Of a stretch of DNA of 9,013 nt, positions 1-6,435 are shown in pieces. Each line of letters begins with the position of its first letter. The stretch's first letter is position 1. The position numbers were made by a program, and so were the translations under genes. The DNA comes from Caldisericota bacterium (lineage in GTDB: Bacteria > Bipolaricaulota > Bipolaricaulia > Bipolaricaulales > Bipolaricaulaceae), in contig JAADIW010000057.1 in the NCBI GenBank assembly GCA_013151115.1, positions 1 through 9,013 of the forward strand, in the 5' to 3' direction. The notes under the pieces are model-generated. The model was not told the DNA's origin. It did not search any database and saw only the letters and a list, made by a program, of their open reading frames with translations.

Positions 1-1
1 C

Positions 2-940
2 CATACCATCAAGGCCCTGCTCGAGCGTGGCCACGAAGTCGTGGCCCTGGACAATCTCTCCACCGGCCACCGGGAGCTCGTCCTCTGCGATGAGTTCGTG
101 GAGGCCGACCTCCTGGACTATCCCGCCCTGCGGGCGGTCTTCGATCGCTACCCCATCCGGTCCGTGATCCACTTCGCGGCGCGGACCGCGGTGGGGGAAT
201 CGGTGGAGGACCCGCGGATCTACTACGAGACCAACGTGGTGGGGGGGCTGAACCTGCTGCGGGCGATGGTCGAGGGAGGGGTGGAAGAGATCATCTTCAG
301 CTCGAGCGCCGCCGTGTACGGCGACCCGGAGCGGATCCCCATCCCCGAGGATCACCCGAAGCGCCCCAAGAGCCCCTACGGACGCACAAAGTGGATCTTC
401 GAGGAGATCCTCGCCGATTACGCCCGGGCGTACGGTCTACGGTATGTGGCCCTGCGGTACTTCAACGCCGCGGGTTCCGATCCCGGCGGGATGATCGGCG
501 AATGGCATGACCCCGAGCCCCACCTCATCCCCATCGTGCTCGAGGCGGCCCTGGGGTTACGCGATCACGTGGAGATCTTCGGGACAGATTACGAAACGCC
601 CGATGGCACCTGTATACGGGATTTCATCCACGTGGTGGACCTCGCGGACGCCCATGTCCTGGCCCTGGAGCGGCTGCGGGAGGGGAGGGCGGGCACGGCT
701 TACAATCTCGGGACCGGCACCGGCCATTCCGTGCGCGAGGTGATAGAGACCTGTAGGCGTGTCACCGGCCGCGAGATCCCCGTGGTGGAGGGGCCGCGGC
801 GTCCCGGCGATCCCCCGGCCCTGGTGGCCGATCCCACCAGGGCCCGACGCGAGCTCGGTTGGGAACCGCGCTTCACCTCGTTGGAGGATATCATCGCCAC
901 CGCGTGGAGGTGGATGCTCCGGCGCCACGGAACGGGCTGA
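2..940 (+). CDS. galE: UDP-glucose 4-epimerase, 5'-truncated by window edge
   Basis: This NAD-dependent short-chain dehydrogenase/reductase family enzyme interconverts UDP-glucose and UDP-galactose in the cytoplasm, for galactose use and for surface polysaccharide precursors. The reading frame is open from base 2, so the start codon and the glycine-rich NAD loop (TGGAGYIG type) lie outside the window; about 10-14 residues are probably missing. A GTG at 41 is an internal Val, because the preceding HTIKALLERGHEV is normal GalE sequence. Visible residues (numbered from base 2): SSSAAVYG near 100-107 with the catalytic Ser/Thr region, the YxxxK pair at Tyr126 and Lys130 (SPYGRTK), RYFNAAG near 152-158, and the GalE-specific DGTCIRDFIHVVDLADAH near 201-218. 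The C-terminus (GWEPRFTSLEDII) is complete. Related epimerases can act on other UDP-sugars, but this motif set is that of true GalE. The next gene follows after 89 bp, so co-transcription is uncertain. Confidence 0.95.
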   Translation, partial: HTIKALLERGHEVVALDNLSTGHRELVLCDEFVEADLLDYPALRAVFDRYPIRSVIHFAARTAVGESVEDPRIYYETNVVGGLNLLRAMVEGGVEEIIFSSSAAVYGDPERIPIPEDHPKRPKSPYGRTKWIFEEILADYARAYGLRYVALRYFNAAGSDPGGMIGEWHDPEPHLIPIVLEAALGLRDHVEIFGTDYETPDGTCIRDFIHVVDLADAHVLALERLREGRAGTAYNLGTGTGHSVREVIETCRRVTGREIPVVEGPRRPGDPPALVADPTRARRELGWEPRFTSLEDIIATAWRWMLRRHGTG

Positions 941-1014
941 GCGCGGATCGGGGGCGCGTGTCCCGGCAAGTGCCCGTGTGGCCGAGTTCGCTGGCCCCGG
1001 CGTGTCCCCACGGT

Positions 1015-1020
1015 TAAGAT
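1015..1020 (+). promoter_or_regulatory. Possible -10 element upstream of the radical SAM gene
   Basis: TAAGAT lies 9 nt before the ATG at 1030, in the least GC-rich part of the 89-bp gap after galE. It matches the TATAAT consensus at four of six positions and also the looser TANNNT pattern. I see no convincing -35 box 16-19 bp upstream. If used, the transcript would begin at or within a few bases of the start codon and be nearly leaderless, which would fit the lack of a Shine-Dalgarno sequence there. This is a weak match and an inference only. Confidence 0.2.
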
Positions 1021-1029
1021 CCTCACGGA

Positions 1030-2040
1030 ATGCATGAGGCCATGCTATGGGAGCCCTTCGGGGACAGACGGGTGCGCTGCAACCTCTGCGCCCACCGCTG
1101 TGTCATAGCCGCTGGGGGACGTGGCATCTGTGCCGTGAGGGAAAACCGCGATGGGACCCTTTATTCCTTGGTATACGGCCGGGTGGTGTCCGTGGCCCTC
1201 GATCCCATCGAGAAGAAGCCCCTGTTCCATTTCCTCCCCGGGGCCGATGCCCTCTCGCTGGCGACGGTGGGGTGCAACTTCCGGTGTGAGTTCTGTCAGA
1301 ACCACCACATCTCCCAGTATCCCCGCGATCACGGCGGGAGGATCGCCGGGGAGCGGGTGGAACCCGAAGAGATCGCGCGCCAGGCCCGTAACTCCGGGGC
1401 CCCGGTAATCGCCTATACCTATACCGAGCCCACCGTGTTCTTCGAGTTCGCGTACGAGGTGGCGAAGCGGGCCCATGCCCTGGGGATTAGAAACGTGTTC
1501 GTCACCAACGGATACATGACCCGGGAGGCGTTGGACGAGATCACCCCGTACCTCGACGGGGCGAATGTGGACCTCAAGGCGTTTCGGGAGGAGACCTACC
1601 GCCGCTACATGGGGGCGACGCTCCAGCCGGTCCTCGATACCATCGAGGGGATGAACCAACGGGGTATCTGGGTGGAGGTGACGACCCTCATCATCCCGGG
1701 CATCAACGATTCCGAGGAGGAGTTGAGGTGGATCGCGGAGTTCATCCGTGGGGTCTCCCCCGATATCCCGTGGCATATCTCCCGGTTCTTCCCCGCCTAC
1801 AGGATGCATTCCCACCCCCCGACCCCGCTCTCGGCGCTCGTCCGGGCATGGGAGATCGGAAGGGAAGTGGGACTCAATTACGTCTACCTCGGGAACGTGC
1901 CCGGACAGGGCGAGGACACGGTGTGCCCCTCGTGCGGGGAAGTCCTCATCCGCCGTTACGGTTTCCTCGTGGAGGGGAACGCCCTGAGCGAGGGTGCCTG
2001 TCCCCGCTGCGGGGCGCATATCCCCGGCGTCTGGTCGTAG
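1030..2040 (+). CDS. amrS: AmmeMemoRadiSam-system radical SAM enzyme
   Basis: This 336-residue radical SAM protein matches the PflA-like enzyme that is often encoded with AMMECR1 and Memo proteins. The exact substrate of that system is not firmly established to my knowledge. The N-terminal cysteine cluster (Cys17, 20, 24, 34 in CNLCAHRC..GIC) is followed by ENRDGTLYSLVYG and LDPIEKKPLFHF, both typical of the family. The [4Fe-4S]/SAM motif CxxxCxxC is at Cys82, 86 and 89 (GCNFRCEFCQN). Next come YTYTEPTVFFEF (130-140), NVDLKAF (179-185) and WHISRFFPAYRM (248-259). A C-terminal zinc-ribbon-like pair CPSCG (299-303) and CPRCG (324-328) ends in IPGVW, as usual for this family. All cysteines are intact. 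The ATG at 1030 gives the familiar M-x-E-A-M-L start; a second ATG at 1042 is possible. No Shine-Dalgarno sequence is evident at either. The methyltransferase gene begins 5 bp after the stop, suggesting one operon. Neither AMMECR1 nor Memo is in this window. Confidence 0.92.
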   Translation: MHEAMLWEPFGDRRVRCNLCAHRCVIAAGGRGICAVRENRDGTLYSLVYGRVVSVALDPIEKKPLFHFLPGADALSLATVGCNFRCEFCQNHHISQYPRDHGGRIAGERVEPEEIARQARNSGAPVIAYTYTEPTVFFEFAYEVAKRAHALGIRNVFVTNGYMTREALDEITPYLDGANVDLKAFREETYRRYMGATLQPVLDTIEGMNQRGIWVEVTTLIIPGINDSEEELRWIAEFIRGVSPDIPWHISRFFPAYRMHSHPPTPLSALVRAWEIGREVGLNYVYLGNVPGQGEDTVCPSCGEVLIRRYGFLVEGNALSEGACPRCGAHIPGVWS

Positions 2041-2045
2041 CCGCC

Positions 2046-2627
2046 ATGGTCACGCGGGAGCGGATGGAGAGGATCGAACGGGTGGTGGCGGGGCGCCTGA
2101 AGGGCCTCGCTGTGGTGTGCGAGAACTTCGCCAACCCCCACAACGCCGCGGCGATCCTGCGCACCTGTGAGGCGCTGGGGATCCTGAACGTGTACATCAT
2201 CGAGGAACTCGTCCCCTTCGAACCATCCCGGGCGATCACACAGGGGGCGGAGAAATGGCTCTTCGTCAAGCGCTTTCGCCGCGCGGAGCGGGCGTTCCCC
2301 GAGCTCAAGGAGGCGGGGTACCGGGTTTACGCCGCGATGCCGGGACGGGGTGCCCTCGCGGTGGAGGAGCTCCCCGTGGGGGAGCCGCTGGCCCTCGTCT
2401 TCGGCAACGAGAGGGATGGCGTCTCCGCAAAAGCCCTCGGTTTCTGTGACGGGACCTTCCGGATCCCGATGTGGGGGTTCGTGGAATCGTTCAACGTCTC
2501 GGTGGCCGCGGCGATATCCCTTTACATAAGCGCCCGGAGGAGACGGGACCTCCTGGGGACCGAGGGGGATCTCACCCCGCGGGAACGCGAGGCCCTGCGG
2601 GAGAGGTACGTCGAGTTGTCCCGGTGA
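2046..2627 (+). CDS. trmH: TrmH-type (SpoU family) RNA 2'-O-methyltransferase
   Basis: This 193-residue SPOUT-fold enzyme is predicted to transfer methyl from SAM to a ribose 2'-OH of RNA, most likely tRNA G18 if it is a true TrmH. SpoU motif 1 is ENFANPHNAAAILRTCEALG (26-45), with Asn33 and the catalytic-type Arg39. Motif 2 is LVFGNERDGVS (117-127), with Asn121 and Glu122. Motif 3 is IPMWGFVESFNVSVAAAISLY (140-160), with Ser148 and Asn150; the last two motifs form the SAM-binding knot. The N-terminal helix before motif 1 resembles TrmH rather than the longer L30e-like domain of RlmB or TrmH-like rRNA enzymes. It is shorter than E. coli TrmH (229 residues), lacking part of the C-terminal extension. 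The ATG at 2046 is 5 nt after the amrS stop and has no clear Shine-Dalgarno sequence, so translation may be coupled; an internal ATG at 2064 is less likely. The family is secure, the RNA target is not. Confidence 0.85.
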   Translation: MVTRERMERIERVVAGRLKGLAVVCENFANPHNAAAILRTCEALGILNVYIIEELVPFEPSRAITQGAEKWLFVKRFRRAERAFPELKEAGYRVYAAMPGRGALAVEELPVGEPLALVFGNERDGVSAKALGFCDGTFRIPMWGFVESFNVSVAAAISLYISARRRRDLLGTEGDLTPREREALRERYVELSR

Positions 2628-2630
2628 TCG

Positions 2631-2638
2631 AGGAGGTG
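2631..2638 (+). promoter_or_regulatory. Strong Shine-Dalgarno site for the M20 peptidase gene
   Basis: AGGAGGTG lies 3 nt before the ATG at 2642, with the core GGAGG 5 nt from the start. It is the best ribosome-binding site I see in the window. It decides between ATG 2642 and an in-frame GTG at 2624 that overlaps the preceding stop as GTGA: only the ATG is properly spaced from this site. Confidence 0.75.
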
Positions 2639-2641
2639 GCG

Positions 2642-3829
2642 ATGGATCTATCCCAGGTGAAGGCGGAGGTCTGGCGGAAAATCGACGATATCTCGGATGA
2701 GCTGTGGGATATCGCCCTCAAACTCCACGAGAACCCGGAGACGGCCTTCCAGGAGCACCGGGCCGCGGCCTGGCTCACCGAGGCCCTGGAGCGCGGGGGC
2801 TTCCGGGTGGAGCGGGGGATAGGCGGGCTCGAGACCGCGTTCGTGGCGGTGCATCCCGTGGGCGCCGATGGGCCGTCGGTGGCGTTCCTGGCGGAATACG
2901 ACGCCCTCCCGGAGTTGGGCCACGCCTGTGGCCACAACATCATCGCCACCGTCGCCCTGGGGGCGGGGCTGGGGCTCGCCCCGTTCAAGGGGGCTCTCCC
3001 GGGGCGGCTCATGGTGATCGGGACGCCCGCCGAGGAAGGCGGGGGAGGCAAGATCAAGCTCCTCCAGGCCGGGGCCTTCGCCGACGTGGACGTGGCGATG
3101 ATGGTGCACCCCTCGGACCGGACATTGGTGGAGAGGGGGTCGCTGTCCATCACCGAGGTGAAGATCGAGTTTCACGGCAAGCCCGCCCACGCCTCCGGAT
3201 CTCCCGAGGAGGGGATAAACGCCCTGGACGCGGTGATCCAGACCTTCGTAGCCCTCAACGCCCTGCGCCAGCACATCAGGGATGGAGCCCGGATCCACGG
3301 GATCATCACCCACGGCGGCACCAAGCCCAACATCGTCCCCGAGTACGCCGCCGCCCTGTTCTACGTGCGGGATATCGATGACGACTACAAGGAGGAACTG
3401 GTGGAAAAACTCAGGAAGTGCGCCGAGGGGGCCGCCCTGGCCACGGGTGCGAAGCTGACCTTCACCCGGGTGGGCCACGAATACAAGGCGATGCGGCCCA
3501 ACCATCACCTCGCCCAATCCTTCCGCCGGCACATCGAGGAGCTGGGGTACGAGATCGAGGAGCCCCGGGGAGGGATGGGGTCCACCGATATGGGGGATAT
3601 CTCCCAGGCGATCCCCGCCATCCACCCCTACATCAAGATCGCTCCCACCGGGACCCCCGGCCACTCCCACGAGTTCGCGGCCGCGGCCCGGTCGGATGAG
3701 GCGCGGAAGGGGATGATCGCCGCCGCCAAGGCCCTGGCCGCCGTGGCGCTGGAGCTCTGGCTCGTCCCGGGCTTCTACGAGGAGGTCCGCCGGGAGTTCG
3801 AGGAGAAGGTGCTCAAGGGGGCCGGTTGA
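2642..3829 (+). CDS. M20 family metallopeptidase/amidohydrolase (ACY1L2-like)
   Basis: This 395-residue enzyme is a predicted di-metal (usually zinc) amidohydrolase that cleaves a peptide or N-acyl amide bond. Related proteins include AbgB (p-aminobenzoyl-glutamate hydrolase) and PM20D2/ACY1L2 (dipeptidases acting on beta-alanyl-lysine-like substrates). The metal-site sequence is EYDALPELGHACGHN (85-99), with His94, Cys96 and His98. The catalytic glutamate pair is in GTPAEEGGGGK (Glu131, Glu132). GKPAHAS (179-185) marks the dimerisation (lid) domain, followed by THGGTKPNIVPE (223-234) and the last metal-ligand region GTPGHSHEF (337-345). The long glycine run after EE and the EYDALPELGHACGH form point to the ACY1L2-like branch. 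There is no signal peptide, so it should be cytoplasmic. It starts 14 bp after the methyltransferase stop, behind a strong Shine-Dalgarno site, and its last 17 bp overlap the convergent yidD gene. The substrate cannot be inferred from sequence; peptide or modified amino-acid salvage is plausible. Confidence 0.9.
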   Translation: MDLSQVKAEVWRKIDDISDELWDIALKLHENPETAFQEHRAAAWLTEALERGGFRVERGIGGLETAFVAVHPVGADGPSVAFLAEYDALPELGHACGHNIIATVALGAGLGLAPFKGALPGRLMVIGTPAEEGGGGKIKLLQAGAFADVDVAMMVHPSDRTLVERGSLSITEVKIEFHGKPAHASGSPEEGINALDAVIQTFVALNALRQHIRDGARIHGIITHGGTKPNIVPEYAAALFYVRDIDDDYKEELVEKLRKCAEGAALATGAKLTFTRVGHEYKAMRPNHHLAQSFRRHIEELGYEIEEPRGGMGSTDMGDISQAIPAIHPYIKIAPTGTPGHSHEFAAAARSDEARKGMIAAAKALAAVALELWLVPGFYEEVRREFEEKVLKGAG

Positions 3830-4109
3830 GACGGCCCACGCGCCGAGCGCCCCCGGCCGCGGGGACGTGGCCATCGCCCGCGGCCGGAGGGCGTTTGAGC
3901 TCGGGCACGGGATCGTACCCCCCGGGATGCCAAGGGCCGCACCTGAGAAGCCTCCTCGCGGCCAGATAACCCCCCCTTAGGACCCCGTGCTTGAGGATGG
4001 CCTCCCGGGCGTACTCCGAACACGTGGGGTAGAACCGGCACCGTTTCGGGAGGAGGGGAGAGACGAAGAGCTGATAGAACTTGATCGCCGCGGCTAACGC
4101 CCTCCGCAT
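3813..4109 (-). CDS. yidD: Membrane protein insertion efficiency factor YidD
   Basis: This small protein (98 residues) belongs to the YidD family, an inner-membrane-associated helper of YidC/Sec-dependent membrane protein insertion. The whole signature is present: an N-terminal amphipathic stretch (FYQLFVSPLLP, 11-21), CRFYPTCSEYA (24-34, with Cys24 and Cys30), HG...GG (41-47), RRLLRCGPW (52-60, Cys57) and HPGGYDPVP (61-69). The family normally ends soon after this point. Here about 29 more residues follow, rich in Pro, Ala, Gly and Arg, and they overlap the end of the convergent M20 gene. The tail contains PAAG twice, encoded by the two arms of an inverted repeat. The ATG at 4109 shares one base with the stop of the upstream hydrolase (TGATG), implying translational coupling; a GGGGAAG stretch upstream may assist. 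yidD usually sits between rnpA and yidC, so this location is unusual. Confidence 0.93.
   Translation of the reverse strand: MRRALAAAIKFYQLFVSPLLPKRCRFYPTCSEYAREAILKHGVLRGGYLAARRLLRCGPWHPGGYDPVPELKRPPAAGDGHVPAAGGARRVGRLNRPP
3853..3887. terminator. Perfect 11-bp GC-rich inverted repeat, possible terminator
   Basis: CCGGCCGCGGG (3853-3863) is mirrored exactly by CCCGCGGCCGG (3877-3887) across a 13-nt loop. The repeat begins 23 nt past the stop codon of the plus-strand M20 gene, where a transcription end is expected, since no other terminator separates the converging operons. Neither side carries a clear U-tract (GCGTTTG follows on the plus strand), so it is not a textbook intrinsic terminator. 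It lies within the yidD reading frame at residues 75-86, in the non-conserved tail. It could slow polymerase from either direction or protect mRNA 3' ends. The repeat is seen directly; its function is inferred. Confidence 0.45.
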
Positions 4110-4990
4110 CACCCGCGATCTTCCCCGTTGGGGCCGCGATGCGCAAGGCCATGGCGGCACGACGCCTTGATGGCCTCGAGCCAGTCCAAGATATCCTTCC
4201 AAACCCGCGCACGATCGATCTCGTTCAGCGGTTCGTGGTAGAACCCCTCGTAAACCAGGAGCTTCTTCCGCCGGCTCCCGCACCGTTCCATGAACTCCTC
4301 GATGGCCTCCAACGATACCATCCGGTCCGCGCCCCCGACGATGACGAGAAGGGGGATCTCTATCGTCCGCGCCCGCGCCAAGGCCTCGCGTTGGGCGACC
4401 AGGGTCTGGACGAACCAGCGGGCCGTGGCCACCCGGTGTACCAGGGGATCCCGGCGATAGGCCTCCACCACCTCGGGATCGTGGCTCAGGGAGGCGGCAT
4501 CGATGCCGCTGGGAAGGGAAAGCCAGGGGATGAGATGAGAGGCCCACCGTGCCAGCGCCCGCTTCCACCGGGGCACGTGGATGGCGATCCTCAGGGCGGG
4601 GGAGCTCAACACCGCGGCGTCGATCCCCACGTCCCCCTCCTCCAAGTACCGGGCCACGATCAGCCCTCCGAGGCTGTGTCCGAGGACCACGGCGACCGCC
4701 GCGTCCACCTTCCGCCGGATCACATCGCGGAAGACGTCGAGGTCGTCGAGGTACTGTCGGAAGGAAGATACGTGTCCCCGTCGTCCCCCGCTCGCCCCGT
4801 GGCCCCGCAGATCGAGGGCGGCCACGTTCCATCCGCGGGCCGCGAGCCATCCCGCGAACGCCCCGTATCGTCGGGCGTGTTCCCCGTAGCCGTGGACGAT
4901 CGTGAGGAGCCCGTTGCCCAGTGAGGGCCACAGGTATCCTCGCAGCGGAAGGCCATCGCGGCCCCTGAAGCGGAGTTCCTCCGGGCTCAT
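4109..4990 (-). CDS. Alpha/beta hydrolase, monoglyceride lipase/lysophospholipase type
   Basis: This 293-residue serine hydrolase has the alpha/beta fold. Its closest familiar relatives are monoacylglycerol lipases and lysophospholipase-like (PldB) enzymes, which release fatty acids from mono-acyl glycerolipids. The oxyanion-hole region HGYGEHARRY is at 33-42. LDLRGHGASGG (59-69) is typical of the family. The nucleophile elbow GHSLGG (104-109) gives Ser106. The acid is probably Asp222 (GGADRMVS) and the base His252 in GFYHEPLNE, the form common in this subfamily. A cap region with aromatic and basic residues spans about 135-200. No signal peptide or membrane helix is seen, so it is probably cytoplasmic. 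The ATG overlaps the stop of the phosphorylase gene as ATGA, and its own stop overlaps the yidD start as TGATG. No Shine-Dalgarno sequence is visible, so translation likely depends on coupling. The substrate is not determined; esterase activity on other acyl esters is equally possible. Confidence 0.88.
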   Translation of the reverse strand: MSPEELRFRGRDGLPLRGYLWPSLGNGLLTIVHGYGEHARRYGAFAGWLAARGWNVAALDLRGHGASGGRRGHVSSFRQYLDDLDVFRDVIRRKVDAAVAVVLGHSLGGLIVARYLEEGDVGIDAAVLSSPALRIAIHVPRWKRALARWASHLIPWLSLPSGIDAASLSHDPEVVEAYRRDPLVHRVATARWFVQTLVAQREALARARTIEIPLLVIVGGADRMVSLEAIEEFMERCGSRRKKLLVYEGFYHEPLNEIDRARVWKDILDWLEAIKASCRHGLAHRGPNGEDRG

Positions 4991-6291
4991 CGCACGCGGG
5001 CGAGGACCAGCTTCCCACGTTCGGGGGGATCGTCCCCGATTTCGAAGGCCTCAGCGACCAGGCGCCGCGCCTCCTCCGGCCGTGCCCTCCCGCCGAGATG
5101 CAGCCGGGCCAGTGGCCCGCCTTCCTCCACGGCATCGCCGACCTTGGCGAGGAGCTCCACCCCGGCGGCGGGATCCACATCCTGGCCCTTCACCTCGCGA
5201 CCGGCCCCCAGTAGTCCCGCGGCCACGCCGATCGCCCGGGCGGAGAGCCTCCGGACGTACCCCGAGCGCGGGGCCCGCACCTCCACCACCTCCCGGGCCC
5301 GGGGGAGCTTCCCCGGATCCTCCACGCAGCGGATGTCCCCGCCCTGGGCCGCCACCAGTTCCACGAACTTCCCCCAGGCGGCCCCGCCGTCCAGCAGTCG
5401 CTCGAGCCTCTCGCGGGCGGCGGCCTCGTCCCTCTCCTCCCCCGCGAGCAACAGGAGCTCCGTACCGAGGGCGAGGGTCACCTCGCGCAGGTCCTCCGGG
5501 CCCCTCCCGCGGAGGACCTCGATCGCCTGTTTGACCTCCAGCGCGTTCCCCGCCATCCTGCCCAGGGGCTGGTCCATGGCCGTGACCAGGGCCGAGAACC
5601 GTTTCCCGAGTTTGTTACCCACCCGGACCAGGGCCTCGGCGAGCTCCCGGGCCTCGTCCAGGGTGTGCATGAAGGCACCGTCGCCGCATTTCACGTCCAG
5701 GACGATGAGGTCGGCTCCACCGGCGATCTTCTTCGAGAGCACCGAGCCCACGATCAGGGGGAGCGAGGGCACCGTGCCGGTGACGTCCCTGAGCTCGTAC
5801 AGGAGCTTGTCCGCCGGGGCCACGTCCTGGGTGTGTTCGGCGATGACGACCCCGATCCGCTTGGCCTGATCGATGATCTCGCGGGGGGAGAGGTCGGTGC
5901 GTACCCCGGGGATGGACTCGAACTTGTCGATGGTCCCACCGGTGTGCCCCAGGGCCCTCCCCGAGAGCTTCGCCACCACGTAGCCCGCCGCCCCCATGAG
6001 GGGAACCAGGACCAGGGTCACCGTATCCCCCACGCCGCCGGTGGAGTGCTTGTCCACCTTGACCCCGGGGACCTCGGAGAGGTCCACCCGGGCGCCGCTT
6101 TCGGCCATGGCGGCGGTGAACGCCACCATCTCCTCCTCGGTCATCCCGCGGAAGTAGACCGCCATCAAGAACGCGGACATCTGGTAGTCGGGGATCTCCC
6201 CGGCGACGTATCGCTCGATCATCCAGCGGATCTCCGGCTCGGTCAGGACGAGGCCGTCGCGTTTCTTCTCGATGAGGTCCACCATGCGCAT
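4987..6291 (-). CDS. pdp: Pyrimidine-nucleoside phosphorylase
   Basis: This 434-residue enzyme reversibly splits uridine, thymidine and deoxyuridine with phosphate to the base plus (deoxy)ribose 1-phosphate, for nucleoside salvage in the cytoplasm. It follows Bacillus Pdp almost end to end, beginning MRMVDLIEKK. The signature KVDKHSTGGVGDT (78-90) and SGRALGHTGGTID (110-122) form the phosphate site. YELRDVTGTV (165-174, Arg168) and GSVLSKK (182-188, Ser183, Lys187) match the pyrimidine-contact residues of E. coli thymidine phosphorylase. Lys108 before SGR is, from memory, the feature of broad-specificity pyrimidine phosphorylases, where E. coli DeoA has Met. The C-terminal domain (LLGAGR, 361-366) is complete. 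ATG 6291 has a GGAAAGGAG site with GGAG 6 nt upstream; an in-frame ATG at 6285 would sit 12 nt away and is less likely. It heads a coupled trio with the hydrolase and yidD, 144 bp after ftsI. A strict thymidine phosphorylase (DeoA) is the main alternative. Confidence 0.93.
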   Translation of the reverse strand: MRMVDLIEKKRDGLVLTEPEIRWMIERYVAGEIPDYQMSAFLMAVYFRGMTEEEMVAFTAAMAESGARVDLSEVPGVKVDKHSTGGVGDTVTLVLVPLMGAAGYVVAKLSGRALGHTGGTIDKFESIPGVRTDLSPREIIDQAKRIGVVIAEHTQDVAPADKLLYELRDVTGTVPSLPLIVGSVLSKKIAGGADLIVLDVKCGDGAFMHTLDEARELAEALVRVGNKLGKRFSALVTAMDQPLGRMAGNALEVKQAIEVLRGRGPEDLREVTLALGTELLLLAGEERDEAAARERLERLLDGGAAWGKFVELVAAQGGDIRCVEDPGKLPRAREVVEVRAPRSGYVRRLSARAIGVAAGLLGAGREVKGQDVDPAAGVELLAKVGDAVEEGGPLARLHLGGRARPEEARRLVAEAFEIGDDPPERGKLVLARVR

Positions 6292-6312
6292 CTCCCGCTC
6301 CTTTCCACGTCT

Positions 6313-6318
6313 ATTCTA
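6313..6318 (-). promoter_or_regulatory. Possible -10 box for the pyrimidine phosphorylase operon
   Basis: On the minus strand TAGAAT matches TATAAT at five of six positions. It sits in the most AT-rich patch (ATTAGAATAGA) of the 144-bp gap between ftsI and the phosphorylase gene, 21 nt before the ATG. That would leave a short leader holding the GGAAAGGAG ribosome-binding site. No recognisable -35 hexamer lies 16-18 bp upstream, where the sequence is G-rich. The rest of the gap (6319-6435) shows only short GGCC repeats and no convincing terminator. A separate promoter for this operon is plausible but unproven. Confidence 0.3.
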
Positions 6319-6435
6319 ATGGATCCTCCCCTCCGCTCTTTCCCGCGATGGCGTCGGGGCTCCTCTCGTGTCGGCCACCGAAAGGCCTGCGGGGCCGTCC
6401 CTTCCAGAGGTGGGGCGAGCACGGTCCTCGGGGAC

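Noticed and set aside
475..480. Radical or missing catalytic residues in PBP, because the third motif reads KSGT rather than KTGT
   Set aside because: Coordinates refer to protein residues here. KSGT is a common natural form in class B PBPs such as PBP2B and PBP2x, so it is not unusual.
956..1008. 9-bp direct repeat GCGTGTCCC at 956-964 and 1000-1008 in the galE-amrS gap
   Set aside because: Two short GC-rich copies 44 bp apart, with no symmetry or further copies, could easily arise by chance; not enough for an operator call.
1045..2019. Minus-strand open frame of about 324 codons opposite amrS
   Set aside because: It is antisense to a gene with intact Fe-S and zinc-ribbon cysteines, and its product has only shadow composition.
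2648..3874. Long open frame of about 408 codons on the minus strand, opposite the M20 gene
   Set aside because: It lies antisense to a clearly conserved metallopeptidase. Its product is low-complexity Gly/Pro/Leu/His sequence with no recognisable motif, as expected from a GC-rich shadow frame.
4110..5180. Minus-strand frame continuing upstream of yidD, which would make a 455-residue protein
   Set aside because: The part upstream of the yidD ATG is Arg/Pro/Gly-rich and overlaps the hydrolase and phosphorylase in another frame. Only the last 98 residues are a real protein (YidD).
6361..6435. Possible terminator after ftsI built from repeated GGCC tetramers
   Set aside because: Stems are only 4 bp because GGCC is self-complementary, there is no U-tract, and several pairings exclude each other.
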